NCBI GenBank assembly: GCA_902779845.1
Contig: CACZCZ010000011.1
Span: forward strand, 1-64,000
DNA from: an uncultured Bacteroidales bacterium
GTDB lineage: Bacteria > Bacteroidota > Bacteroidia > Bacteroidales > Bacteroidaceae
Reading direction: 5' to 3'
DNA length: 64,000 nt
Shown: positions 19,001-26,590 of the stretch, one piece after another
Layout: every line of letters begins with the position of its first letter
Position numbering within the stretch: position 1 is the stretch's first letter
Program-made: the position numbers and the translations under genes
The notes under the pieces: model-generated
What the model was told of the DNA's origin: nothing
The model's database searches: none
What the model saw: the letters and a program-made list of their open reading frames with translations, nothing else

Positions 19001-19095
19001 GCGGTGGTCGCGGCGGACGTGGTGAACGTCCTGGCGGCTTCGGCGGTGGCGGCTTCGGTGGCGGTGGCTTTGGCGGTGTACGTGTAGGACGTTAA
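16075..19095 (+). CDS. large outer-membrane beta-barrel protein with carboxypeptidase-like plug region
   Basis: About 1006 residues from the ATG at 16075 (a GTG two codons upstream is unlikely). Signal peptide KHLLSFILLTFMALATFA. A CarboxypepD_reg-like domain spans about 22-105 (GTVSGSIVDSEGEPMPGATV). A plug-like region with FEALLKKFPGAEITEEGTIK then GKEVKKILVNKKEFFG follows, and then a long beta barrel rich in aromatic, Asn and Ser residues. This is the OMP_b-brl_3/TonB-receptor-like family of Bacteroidetes. The C-terminus is a low-complexity Gly/Arg/Phe tail (GGRGGRGGRG, GGFGGGGFGG), unusual after a barrel. Substrate unknown. No SusD partner is adjacent. Confidence 0.85.
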   Translation: MKHLLSFILLTFMALATFAQKGTVSGSIVDSEGEPMPGATVVIMRLDSTQVTGQQTRDDGTFSIASIPVGSYLLRASFVGYKTVFRSIEISKQNRKLAMGQITLQDNSKLMREALVTAQAAQVEMKADTFVYNADAFRIPPGSNFEALLKKFPGAEITEEGTIKINGKEVKKILVNKKEFFGNDTQMTLKNIQADMVSQVKAYDRQSDYTRVTGIDDGEEETVLDLTIKKGMGEGWQGNIEGAYGTEKRYLGNLRVTRFMDTWRVALFGNANNTNNWGGGLTDTQQVGGDFAWMNDKGEDEGGFLEVGGNVRYNHSSTDNKSVSNSQNFVSSTTSQFVNRINQSYSHRGGVNGDFRVEWKPDSMTNIQFRPNFSYNDNDNNGYNNSVTFSDDPYAAGMGDPLEEFRTRAEDGSLVYQDILVNSDSRTNKGANSSYNVNGWLQINRRLKKPGRNITLDMGGSISQSKNESFNRSLVSFYKTPTRPYTFTNQYNDNPSKNWNWRVRGSYAEPIFKGANLQFSYQFQRRFSDSDRSLYGIDKLLTDPQFAYMWVKEDGTPMSDVEIIEALVLGYMPADSVLGKVRDARNSQYATYNEYNHDASVMFRYQFGDFRVNAGVSFQPQTTHMQYSRPAVLDTTVTRNVFNWAPRVDFRWKISNTSQWRIRYNGRMSQPSMTQLLDVADTSDPLNISLGNPGLNPSWTNNFNTRYNDYIPEKQMGWNINGGISQTLNSISQFTTYDTVTGVRTTRPENINGNWNAWFWGGFNTALGPKKYWNVSNNVNFGYNNSVGFMQETGGFNSVKSTTKSFNVGDNLRLNFRYDWGDTGYGIDLGVLGGFNYQHARNDIQSSANLDTWFYNYGGNVQVNLAWNMTFSSDISMQSRRGYNDATMNTNELIWNARLQQQFLRKKNLIVSLEWYDILGQRSNISRVINAMQRSDTWTNSVYSYGMIRVTYNFNLTGSRQARAEMNEGVPPEGGRGGRGGRGERPGGFGGGGFGGGGFGGVRVGR

Positions 19096-19103
19096 CCGGC
19101 CCC

Positions 19104-19553
19104 CTATCTCTTCTTACGAAAGAAATCTTGCATGAGCGCGGCACACTCGGCTTCGAGGACGCCGCTCTCCACTTGTGTCTTGGGGTGCAGCGCGTTCGGC
19201 GCAAAGCGGCAGAAGCCCCGCTTCTCGTCGGAGGCGCCATAGACCAGGCGCCCCAGCTGTGCCCACGCAATGGCTCCTGCGCACATCACACAGGGCTCCA
19301 CGGTCACGTAAAGCGTGCAGTCCGTCAGGTACTTGCCACCCAGCGCCGTGGCAGCGGCCGTGATGGCTTGCATCTCGGCGTGCGCTGTGACATCCGTCAG
19401 GCGCTCTGTGAGGTTGTGGGCTCGGGCGATGACACGCCCTTGGCAGACGACGACAGCCCCGATGGGTATCTCGTCCTCGGCCGCGGCATACTGCGCCTCC
19501 AGCAACGCCTGCCGCATAAACTGTTCGTCCAGATTCTTGCTCTCTTCCATCAA
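19104..19553 (-). CDS. tadA: tRNA-specific adenosine deaminase
   Basis: 149 residues. Zinc-dependent deaminase motifs HAEMQAI (His58, Glu60) and PCVMCAGAI (Cys88, Cys91), with the TadA-type LGRLVYGASDEKRGF that follows. It converts A34 to inosine in tRNA-Arg(ACG). It converges on the barrel gene with only 8 bp between stops. A -7 box lies at 19614-19621. A general nucleoside deaminase is a less likely alternative. Confidence 0.92.
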   Translation of the reverse strand: MMEESKNLDEQFMRQALLEAQYAAAEDEIPIGAVVVCQGRVIARAHNLTERLTDVTAHAEMQAITAAATALGGKYLTDCTLYVTVEPCVMCAGAIAWAQLGRLVYGASDEKRGFCRFAPNALHPKTQVESGVLEAECAALMQDFFRKKR

Positions 19554-19613
19554 GCAGGGTGATGATTATCAGATGAAACTTTCTCAAGTGTTTTATTTTA
19601 TCTTTTTCGTGCG

Positions 19614-19621
19614 CAAAGTTA
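19614..19621 (-). promoter_or_regulatory. -7 box of tadA
   Basis: The reverse complement reads TAACTTTGCGC, about 60 nt upstream of the tadA ATG. Confidence 0.6.
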
Positions 19622-19801
19622 CGCATTATTTCTCGAATAGCCATCGTCCTTCCCCATTTTAACATCGCGCTCGTACATTTTATGACTAATCCGGAGCGGG
19701 GTGGTAGCAATTTTGCAACCTAACTCGGCGCTGTGTACTGAAAAATCAGAAATAAAATGCAGAATGAACTGCTAAAGAAACGAGGATTCGCCTGATATGC
19801 A

Positions 19802-19809
19802 TATCTTTG
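19802..19809 (+). promoter_or_regulatory. -7 box of the lipoprotein gene
   Basis: TATCTTTG followed by CACCG, 27 nt before the ATG at 19837. Confidence 0.75.
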
Positions 19810-19836
19810 CACCGCGAAACAAAAAGTAAGACAAAA

Positions 19837-21033
19837 ATGAAGAAGAGTTTTAAGTACATATCTCTATGCGGGATATTCTTGTTAGGGCTCAGCTTGATCA
19901 CCTTTACGGCTTGCGGTGGTGACGAAGAAGAGAATCAGCCAAAGGGCACGGAAAACGGTGCCAACAACGGCAACAGCGGTAACGGCGGTGGCGTCACCCC
20001 AGGAAGCATCAATATCCAAGACCTGTATGGCACCTGGGAAACGGTGACCTATGACGGCAAAGCTATTGACCTCAGCAAGGAGGAGGACTGGCCAAAGTGG
20101 GACAAGTTTGAATTCAAGGAGGATGGCAGCTTCAACGGGTGGTCGATCAACTACAACGGCGACGAGGGCATCAGAGGCCGCCAGGAGCACACGAAGCTGG
20201 GCAAATGGGCTTATGATGCCACGACAAAAAAAGCGAAGCTCTACGACCTTGTCATGGGTTACCATGAGGTGAAGGATTATCTGAGCGGCAAGACGGGTGT
20301 CCAGAAAATTGAGATGGCGGTAACCCTGGGTTCTCTGTCTGCTACGGAGCTTAAGCTCACCATCCCGGGAAGAAACGCTTTTGCGTCCCCTGTCACAATC
20401 GTGATGCGCAAGACAAACGGCGGCGGAGGTGACGACGAGGAAGTGGATGACGAATGGGAGGACGAGGCCTCCAACATCGCTGTAGTGGAGGAGGATTTGG
20501 AGAACATCCGCTTTGTCGTGCGGAACGAGGCGCACAACTGGCAGGCCATCATACGGGCTTATGAATTCGTGGAGAACAGCCCACGCATAGAGCTCATCGT
20601 GGAGGCTCTTAATCCCCAGCAGAAAGCCAAGATCACGGCCAACGACATGCAGCACACCAATTTCTGGGAACAGGCATTCATGCGCTATACGGAGCAGGCT
20701 ACAGGCGAAGCAATGACGGCGCAAGATAATGTCAAGCGTCTGACAATCAGTGGCGTCATGCTGCGTCAGAACCAATTCGCCGACTACGAGATAATCCATG
20801 AGATCACGATTGACGGCTTGAATGAGTTCCGGATTCCTGCCGGCTGCTTCCAAAACGTTAGCCATCTGGAAGCCCTCTTCATCGAGACCCGTGCAGACAT
20901 CACACTCGGTAAAAATTGCTTGCCCTCAAGCGTGGGCTTCACCGCGTACGTCTTCACTGATCAGCAGTACGAAACCTTTGCCGAATACCAGCGGAATAAT
21001 GATTGCCGTTTCGGATTGGAGCGGCTCAAGTAG
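19837..21033 (+). CDS. lipoprotein with lipocalin-like N-terminal domain
   Basis: 398 residues. The signal peptide ends FTAC-GGDEEEN, a lipobox followed by an acidic stretch typical of the surface-export signal of Bacteroidetes lipoproteins. A Gly/Asn linker follows, then a beta domain (LYGTWETVTYDGKAIDL) of the kind annotated lipocalin-like. An acidic linker (DDEEVDDEWEDE) leads to a second unrecognised domain. No catalytic motif is seen. It is monocistronic, with its own -7 box and a strong terminator. Ligand unknown. Confidence 0.75.
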   Translation: MKKSFKYISLCGIFLLGLSLITFTACGGDEEENQPKGTENGANNGNSGNGGGVTPGSINIQDLYGTWETVTYDGKAIDLSKEEDWPKWDKFEFKEDGSFNGWSINYNGDEGIRGRQEHTKLGKWAYDATTKKAKLYDLVMGYHEVKDYLSGKTGVQKIEMAVTLGSLSATELKLTIPGRNAFASPVTIVMRKTNGGGGDDEEVDDEWEDEASNIAVVEEDLENIRFVVRNEAHNWQAIIRAYEFVENSPRIELIVEALNPQQKAKITANDMQHTNFWEQAFMRYTEQATGEAMTAQDNVKRLTISGVMLRQNQFADYEIIHEITIDGLNEFRIPAGCFQNVSHLEALFIETRADITLGKNCLPSSVGFTAYVFTDQQYETFAEYQRNNDCRFGLERLK

Positions 21034-21056
21034 AACGTTAGGCGAACTCAAGTACC

Positions 21057-21098
21057 AAAAAAACAGCACATGGGCGGTGGCTCGTGTGCTGTTTTTTT
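21057..21098. terminator. bidirectional-looking terminator
   Basis: A 14-bp perfect stem AAAAAAACAGCACA / TGTGCTGTTTTTTT with a 14-nt loop; the A and T runs are part of the stem. Confidence 0.85.
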
Positions 21099-21172
21099 CG
21101 CTTTTTAATAAGAAATCGCGACCGGAAGCCATAAAAACGGCCAAAGAACCACGTTTTCCGAGCGAAAATGCT

Positions 21173-21180
21173 TACCTTTG
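21173..21180 (+). promoter_or_regulatory. -7 box of the parA operon
   Basis: TACCTTTG followed by CAGC, 53 nt before the parA ATG. Confidence 0.7.
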
Positions 21181-21233
21181 CAGCTCAATAGTTCGTAGAA
21201 CTAACATTCACAGTAACGAAGAAAACAAGAAAT

Positions 21234-22001
21234 ATGGGAAAAATCATTGCATTAGCGAACCAAAAAGGAGGCGTAGGCAAGACGACGACCTCGATGAATC
21301 TGGCGGCATCGCTGGCGACATTGGAGAAGAAGGTGCTGCTCATCGACGCCGACCCGCAGGCCAATGCATCCAGCGGTCTGGGCATCGACATCAAGGACGT
21401 GGAGACCAGCATCTACGACTGCCTCATCAATGGTGTGGATGCCCGCGAGGCTATCTTTGAGACCGATGTGCCGGGGCTGGACCTCATCCCCAGCCACATT
21501 GACTTGGTAGGCGCAGAGATTGAAATGCTCAACCTGCCGCAGCGCGAGAAGGTGATGGCCAAGCTGCTGAAGCCGCTGAAGGACATCTACGACTACATCC
21601 TCATCGACTGCTCGCCCTCGCTGGGTCTCATCACGGTGAACGCCTTGACGGCTGCCGACTCGGTCATCATCCCCGTGCAGTGTGAGTACTTCGCGCTGGA
21701 GGGTATCTCCAAGCTGTTGAACACCATCAAGATTATCAAGACGAAGCTGAACCCGCGGTTGGCTATCGAAGGCTTCCTGCTGACGATGTACGACTCGCGC
21801 CTGCGTCTGGCCAACCAGATCAAGGACGAGGTGCAGCGCCACTTCCAGGAACTGGTGTTCAAGACGGTCATCAACCGCAACGTGAAGCTCTCGGAAGCTC
21901 CGAGCCACGGCCTCCCCGCCATCCTCTACGATGCCGACAGCGCCGGCGCACGCAACCACTTGCAGCTGGCACAGGAGATTATTGAGAAGAATGAAAAATG
22001 A
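21234..22001 (+). CDS. parA: chromosome partitioning ATPase ParA/Soj
   Basis: 255 residues. The deviant Walker [11 protein letters not shown] starts at residue 11, followed by [14 protein letters not shown] and [16 protein letters not shown]-terminal residues [14 protein letters not shown] are typical of chromosomal ParA. It drives origin segregation with ParB bound to parS. It is the first gene of parA-parB-DUF5683-rel, the usual Bacteroidales order. No parS-like 16-mer (TGTTTCACGTGAAACA) was noticed in the window. Confidence 0.95.
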   Translation: MGKIIALANQKGGVGKTTTSMNLAASLATLEKKVLLIDADPQANASSGLGIDIKDVETSIYDCLINGVDAREAIFETDVPGLDLIPSHIDLVGAEIEMLNLPQREKVMAKLLKPLKDIYDYILIDCSPSLGLITVNALTAADSVIIPVQCEYFALEGISKLLNTIKIIKTKLNPRLAIEGFLLTMYDSRLRLANQIKDEVQRHFQELVFKTVINRNVKLSEAPSHGLPAILYDADSAGARNHLQLAQEIIEKNEK

Positions 22002-22125
22002 AAGAGTGAAAAGTGAAAAATGAAAGAGTGAAAAATAAGAGTTTCCTTTTGCTCAACAGGAAGTGATTAACAAGTGGCTTATGAAATGTTTATTTTTCAC
22101 TTTTCACTCCTTCATTTTTCACTTA
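21988..22125. repeat. GTGAAAAATGAAAGA repeat with inverted copy between parA and parB
   Basis: 21988-22040 has several AT-rich direct units (GTGAAAAATGAAAGA). 22088-22125 carries the complementary series (TTTTTCACTTTTCACTCC), so the intercistronic RNA can fold into a long stem. A related unit has entered the GH43 gene at 46904-46942. Confidence 0.75.
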
Positions 22126-22139
22126 TAAATAAAAAAGAT

Positions 22140-23033
22140 ATGGCACCACATAAGAAGTTTCCGGCACTGGGCCGCGGCCTGGATGCGCTGATACAGACAG
22201 ACGAAGTACAGACCGAAGGCTCGTCGAGCATCAATGAGATTGCGCTCGACCTGATTCATCCCAATCCCAACCAGCCCCGCCATGAGTTCGACGAGACGGC
22301 GCTGCAGGAGCTGGCCGACAGCATCCGTGAGATTGGCATCATCCAACCCATCACGCTGCGCAAGATGGACGACGGCACCTACGAGATCATCGCCGGCGAG
22401 CGCCGCTGGCGTGCTTCGCAGAAGGCTGGGCTGACATCGATTCCCGCCTACATCCGCACGGCCGACGACGAGAATGTGATGGAGATGGCGCTCATCGAGA
22501 ACATCCAGCGTCAGGACCTGAATGCGGTGGAAATCGCCCTGGCCTACCAGCATCTGCTGGAGCAGTACGGGCTGACACAGGACCGCCTCAGCGAACGCGT
22601 GGGCAAGAAGCGTGCTACGGTTACCAACTACCTGCGTCTGCTGAAACTGCCCGCCAGCATACAGATGGCGCTGCAGAACCGCGAGCTGGACATGGGACAC
22701 GCCCGCGCCCTGCTCTCGCTGGACAGTCCCGCCCTGCAGCTGAAGGTCTTCTCGCAGATTCAGAACGAGCACCTCAGCGTGAGAAAGGTGGAGGAGCTGG
22801 TGAAACGGCTCACCGAGGGCGAGACCGTGAACCTGAAGGGACAGACGCTGCGCCCCCGCAAGGCACAGCTCAGCCGCGAATACAGCCTGCTGCGCGACAG
22901 CCTCTCGGAGTGCTTCCAGACGCGCGTGCAGTTCACCTGCAGCGATCGCGGCAAGGGCAAGATCACGATTCCCTTCTCCAACGAGGAGGAGATGGAACGC
23001 ATCGTCAGCATCCTGGATAGATTGAAACATTGA
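22140..23033 (+). CDS. parB: chromosome partitioning protein ParB
   Basis: 297 residues from the ATG at 22140. N-terminal LGRGLDALI, then PNPNQPRHEFDETALQELAD, the CTP-binding GERRWRAS box, ENIQRQDLNAVEIA, and an HTH (LTQDRLSERVGKKRATVTNY). It binds parS and loads as a CTP-dependent clamp. It sits 138 bp after parA across a repeat-filled gap. Confidence 0.95.
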   Translation: MAPHKKFPALGRGLDALIQTDEVQTEGSSSINEIALDLIHPNPNQPRHEFDETALQELADSIREIGIIQPITLRKMDDGTYEIIAGERRWRASQKAGLTSIPAYIRTADDENVMEMALIENIQRQDLNAVEIALAYQHLLEQYGLTQDRLSERVGKKRATVTNYLRLLKLPASIQMALQNRELDMGHARALLSLDSPALQLKVFSQIQNEHLSVRKVEELVKRLTEGETVNLKGQTLRPRKAQLSREYSLLRDSLSECFQTRVQFTCSDRGKGKITIPFSNEEEMERIVSILDRLKH

Positions 23034-23053
23034 AAAATTGAGAGCTTAAAACA

Positions 23054-23836
23054 TTGAAGCGGGTAGGGGAACGATACAGACGATGGACGTTGGCGCTGCT
23101 GGTGGCGCTGACCGCTGCGACGGGGCTTTCGGCACAGGTCGTGGATGACGACCCCGAGTTCCCTATCACGCCGGACAGCGTGCTGTTGCGCCCCGACAGC
23201 AGCCTCCTGGATCGCAGCCTCGCCGCGCCGATAGACACGCTGCACGCCGACACGCTGGGGCTGGCGCAGCTCTCCGACAGCCTCCTCATGCAGGTTGACG
23301 CCGCTGTGCGCGAGCCCTTTAAGCCCGACCCCATTCGTGCGCTGTGGCTCTCGCTGGTTCTGCCCGGCGCAGGGCAGATCTACAACCACAAGTACTGGAA
23401 GCTGCCCATCATCTACGGAGGCTTCCTCGGCTGTGCCTACGCCCTCTCGTGGAACAACCAGATGCTCAGCGACTACTCGCAGGCCTACCTTGACATCATG
23501 GACAACGACCCCAACAGCAAAAGCTACGAGAAGATGCTGCCCATGGGCTATGACATCACCGGTCGCGAGGAACAGTTCAAGACCATCTTCAAGAACAAGA
23601 AGAACTACTACCGTAAATACCGTGACATGAGCATCTTCGCCTTCGCGGCTGTCTATGCCATTGCAGCCATCGACGCCTACGTGGATGCGGAGCTCTCGAC
23701 CTTTGATATCAGCGAGGACTTGTCCATGCGCATTGTGCCAACCATCATCTCCTCGCGCCCCGACTGCGGTTCCCGCCGTATGCCCTCGCTCCCAGGTGAT
23801 GCAGCGGCAGGCTTCTCGCTACAGATGACCTTTTGA
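23054..23836 (+). CDS. DUF5683 domain-containing protein
   Basis: 260 residues. An in-frame stop lies 15 bp upstream and no ATG is near the N-terminus, so the TTG at 23054 is the likely start (LKRVGERYRRWTLALLV as leader). Signal sequence ending GLSAQ; a Pro/Asp/Ser-rich region; then the conserved block PIRALWLSLVLPGAGQIYNH followed by KYWKLPIIYGGFLG with membrane helices, and a second helix IFAFAAVYAIAAIDAYVDA. DUF5683 is a Bacteroidetes envelope protein of unknown role found between parB and rel or murein genes. Its end overlaps the region before rel. Confidence 0.85.
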   Translation: MKRVGERYRRWTLALLVALTAATGLSAQVVDDDPEFPITPDSVLLRPDSSLLDRSLAAPIDTLHADTLGLAQLSDSLLMQVDAAVREPFKPDPIRALWLSLVLPGAGQIYNHKYWKLPIIYGGFLGCAYALSWNNQMLSDYSQAYLDIMDNDPNSKSYEKMLPMGYDITGREEQFKTIFKNKKNYYRKYRDMSIFAFAAVYAIAAIDAYVDAELSTFDISEDLSMRIVPTIISSRPDCGSRRMPSLPGDAAAGFSLQMTF

Positions 23837-23847
23837 ATGTAAAGCCT

Positions 23848-26154
23848 ATGTCTAAGAATGAACTCAATCAGCAAGATGTGAATGCGAAGGAAGCCACCCA
23901 GCGAGCCGACGAGGAACTCGTGCAGGCGGCCTATCAGCGTCTGTTAGACACCTATCTGGCATCGCCCCACCGCAAGAAGGTGGATCTGGTGAACAAGGCT
24001 TTTAACTTCGCACGCAAGGCACACGAGGGCGTACGGCGCCTCTCGGGGGAACCTTATATTATGCACCCGCTGGCCGTGGCGCAGATTGCCTGCGGCGAGA
24101 TTGGTCTGGGCAGCACCAGCATCTGCGCGGCGCTGTTGCACGACGTGGTAGAGGACACCGAGTTCACCGTCGCTGACTTGGAGAACCTCTTCGGTCCCAA
24201 GATTGCACAGATTGTAGATGGCCTCACGAAAATCTCGGGCGGCATCTTTGGCGAGAAGGCATCGGCACAGGCTGAGTCGTTCCGAAAGTTGCTGCTGACC
24301 ATGAGCGACGACATCCGCGTCATCCTGATTAAGATTAGCGACCGCCTTCATAATATGCGAACACTCGGTTCGCAGCCCAAGCATAAACAGTACAAGATAG
24401 CGGGCGAGACGCTGTATATCTACGCGCCGCTGGCCTACCGCCTCGGCCTCAACAAAATCAAGGAGGAACTGGAAGACCTCAGCTTCGAGTACGAACAGCC
24501 CGAGGTCCACGAGCAAATCTGCAAACAGATTGAGGCCATACGCCCCGAGCTGGAAGCCGCCTACGAGCAGTTCATCGTCCCGATTCGCCAGAAGCTGGAC
24601 GAGAAGGGCTACCACTATGACATCAAGGCGCGCATCAAACGCCCCTACAGCGTGTGGATGAAGATGCAGCACAAGCATGTGCCCTTCGATGAGATCTACG
24701 ACCTGCTGGCGGTGAGGATTATCTTCGACCCGCTGGTGCCGGGCGACCCGGAAAAGGAACAGGACGACTGCTTCCGCATCTACCGCATCTGCTCGAGCAC
24801 CTATAAGGCCCACCCCGACCGTTTCCGCGACTGGCTCTCCAACCCCAAATCCAACGGCTATCAGGCCCTGCACACCACGCTGATGAGCGAGGGCGGGCGT
24901 TGGATTGAGGTGCAGATTCGCTCGCGCCAGATGGACGACAAGGCGGAGAATGGTTTTGCCGCACACTGGAGGTACAAGGAAGGCGATGCCGACGTTGAAC
25001 TGGAGGACGAACTCTCCTCCAAGGATTCCCAGCTGGAGAAGTGGGTGGGCACCATCAAGGAGCTCCTCGACGACCCGCAGCCATCGGCCATGGACCTCCT
25101 ATCTACCATCAAGCTCAACCTCTACGCCTCGGAAATCCTGGTCATCACGCCCAAGGGTGAGTTCAAGACGATGCCTGCGGACTGCACGGTCTTGGACTTC
25201 GCCTTCTCCATACACACCGTTCTCGGCACCCATTGCATCGGAGCCAAGGTCAACCATCAGCTGGTGCCCATCGGCTATAAGCTCAATAGCGGCGACCAGG
25301 TGGAAATCCTCACGAGTGCTTCTGCACGCGTAGAGCCCTCATGGCTGGAATATGCCACCACGGCCAAGGCGCGTAATAAGGTGGAGGCCGTGCTGCGTCG
25401 CATCAGTCGCGAGCAGCAGAAACGCGGCGAGGAAATCGTTGAAGAGTGGTGTGAGAAGCATGAGATAGAGATGACCAGTCTGCTGGTGGAGAGACTCTGC
25501 ACCGTCTGCGAGCGCAGCAGCCGCGAGCAGTTGTTCCAGCAGTTGGGAGCTGGCAACATGAGCCTCTCGGATGCCGAAGCCGATGCCCTGCGCAAGATGG
25601 CGCGCGGACGTAAATCCGGAAAGGGCTGGAAACGCCTGATTCCGTTCTGGAGACAGCAGGACAAGAAGGGTACACCCAAGGCCGCAGAGCCTTTGACCAT
25701 CGACCGCAAGAAGCCGGTCATCCTCAACGATGACAACCTTGTACGCTTCACCATGTGCCCCCATTGCCAGCCCATCCCCGGCGACCAGGTGCTCGGCTAC
25801 CTCGACGACCAGAACCGCGTCATCATTCATAAGCGTAAATGCCCCATTGCCGACAAGCTCAAGACCAGCGACGGCAACCGCATCCTGGCGGCAGAATGGG
25901 ACACCCACCGCCTGCTGCATTTCGCGGCCACCATTCACCTCGAAGGCATCGACCGCGTAGGCATCCTGCGCAGCCTCACCGATGTCATCACCCAGCAGTT
26001 CAATGTCAATGTCCACCGCCTCACGATCGACACGAAGGACGGCTTGTTCCATGGCGACATCGAACTCAGCGTTTATGACACCGAGGACGTGGAGACAATT
26101 ATCCAGAATTTAAAGAGTATTGATGGTGTGGAAGAGGTCACGAGAATTTCGTGA
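23848..26154 (+). CDS. bifunctional (p)ppGpp synthetase/hydrolase, RelA/SpoT family
   Basis: 768 residues from the ATG at 23848. The HD hydrolase domain has LLHDVVEDTEFT (near residue 96) and ISDRLHNMRTLG. The synthetase has RIKRPYSVWMKMQ (near 261) and NGYQALHTTL. TGS domain near 430 (TPKGEFKTMPADCTVLDFAF), a conserved Cys region (CPHCQPIPGDQVLGYLDD), and a C-terminal ACT domain (IDRVGILRSLTDVITQ). It makes and degrades the stringent-response alarmone. Both catalytic signatures look complete. It is the last gene of the par operon. Confidence 0.95.
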   Translation: MSKNELNQQDVNAKEATQRADEELVQAAYQRLLDTYLASPHRKKVDLVNKAFNFARKAHEGVRRLSGEPYIMHPLAVAQIACGEIGLGSTSICAALLHDVVEDTEFTVADLENLFGPKIAQIVDGLTKISGGIFGEKASAQAESFRKLLLTMSDDIRVILIKISDRLHNMRTLGSQPKHKQYKIAGETLYIYAPLAYRLGLNKIKEELEDLSFEYEQPEVHEQICKQIEAIRPELEAAYEQFIVPIRQKLDEKGYHYDIKARIKRPYSVWMKMQHKHVPFDEIYDLLAVRIIFDPLVPGDPEKEQDDCFRIYRICSSTYKAHPDRFRDWLSNPKSNGYQALHTTLMSEGGRWIEVQIRSRQMDDKAENGFAAHWRYKEGDADVELEDELSSKDSQLEKWVGTIKELLDDPQPSAMDLLSTIKLNLYASEILVITPKGEFKTMPADCTVLDFAFSIHTVLGTHCIGAKVNHQLVPIGYKLNSGDQVEILTSASARVEPSWLEYATTAKARNKVEAVLRRISREQQKRGEEIVEEWCEKHEIEMTSLLVERLCTVCERSSREQLFQQLGAGNMSLSDAEADALRKMARGRKSGKGWKRLIPFWRQQDKKGTPKAAEPLTIDRKKPVILNDDNLVRFTMCPHCQPIPGDQVLGYLDDQNRVIIHKRKCPIADKLKTSDGNRILAAEWDTHRLLHFAATIHLEGIDRVGILRSLTDVITQQFNVNVHRLTIDTKDGLFHGDIELSVYDTEDVETIIQNLKSIDGVEEVTRIS

Positions 26155-26162
26155 CCCCCTTC

Positions 26163-26510
26163 CTAAACCAGTGTATCCAGCTCCTTCTTGATGGCTATCA
26201 GCTGCTCACGAACATTCGTGAGACGGGCCATCAGGTCGTTGCTGTTCTTGGCTCCGTTGCGGTTGCGCTGAATCAGCTCGCGCGCAGCCGCCAACTTCAT
26301 GTTACGAACTTTCACGAGGTCGTAAATCAGGCGAATCTCCTCAATGTCGTCCTTCGTGTACATTCTCACGTTGTTGCCGCTCTTCTTGGGACGTATCGTG
26401 GGAAACTCCTTCTCCCAGTAGCGCAGCAGCGAAGCGGGCACATTGAAAATCTCGCCTACTTCAGCGATGGAGTAGAACTGTTTTAAGTCCTTGTTCAGAT
26501 TGAGAGCCAT
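26163..26510 (-). CDS. MerR family transcriptional regulator
   Basis: 115 residues. The N-terminal winged HTH (YSIAEVGEIFNVPASLLRYW, then EKEFPTIRPKKSGNNVRMYT) is a classic MerR domain. The C-terminal coiled helix (REQLIAIKKELDTL) is too short for an effector domain, as in the small MerR-like regulators of Bacteroidetes. It lies 80 bp downstream of alaS on the same strand and converges with rel, 8 bp apart. Target unknown. Confidence 0.9.
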   Translation of the reverse strand: MALNLNKDLKQFYSIAEVGEIFNVPASLLRYWEKEFPTIRPKKSGNNVRMYTKDDIEEIRLIYDLVKVRNMKLAAARELIQRNRNGAKNSNDLMARLTNVREQLIAIKKELDTLV

Positions 26511-26557
26511 AGAGATTGCTTGTTATTGTTTGCCGTTGAACGTTTAGCATAGTGCTC

Positions 26558-26573
26558 GGCGCCTTGCGGCGCC
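26558..26573 (-). other. GNRA-capped hairpin between alaS and merR
   Basis: On the minus strand GGCGCC-GCAA-GGCGCC, a 6-bp stem with a GCAA tetraloop; no T-run, so it is more likely an RNA-processing or stabilising hairpin than a terminator. Confidence 0.45.
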
Positions 26574-26590
26574 TTGCACTTGAGGACTGT

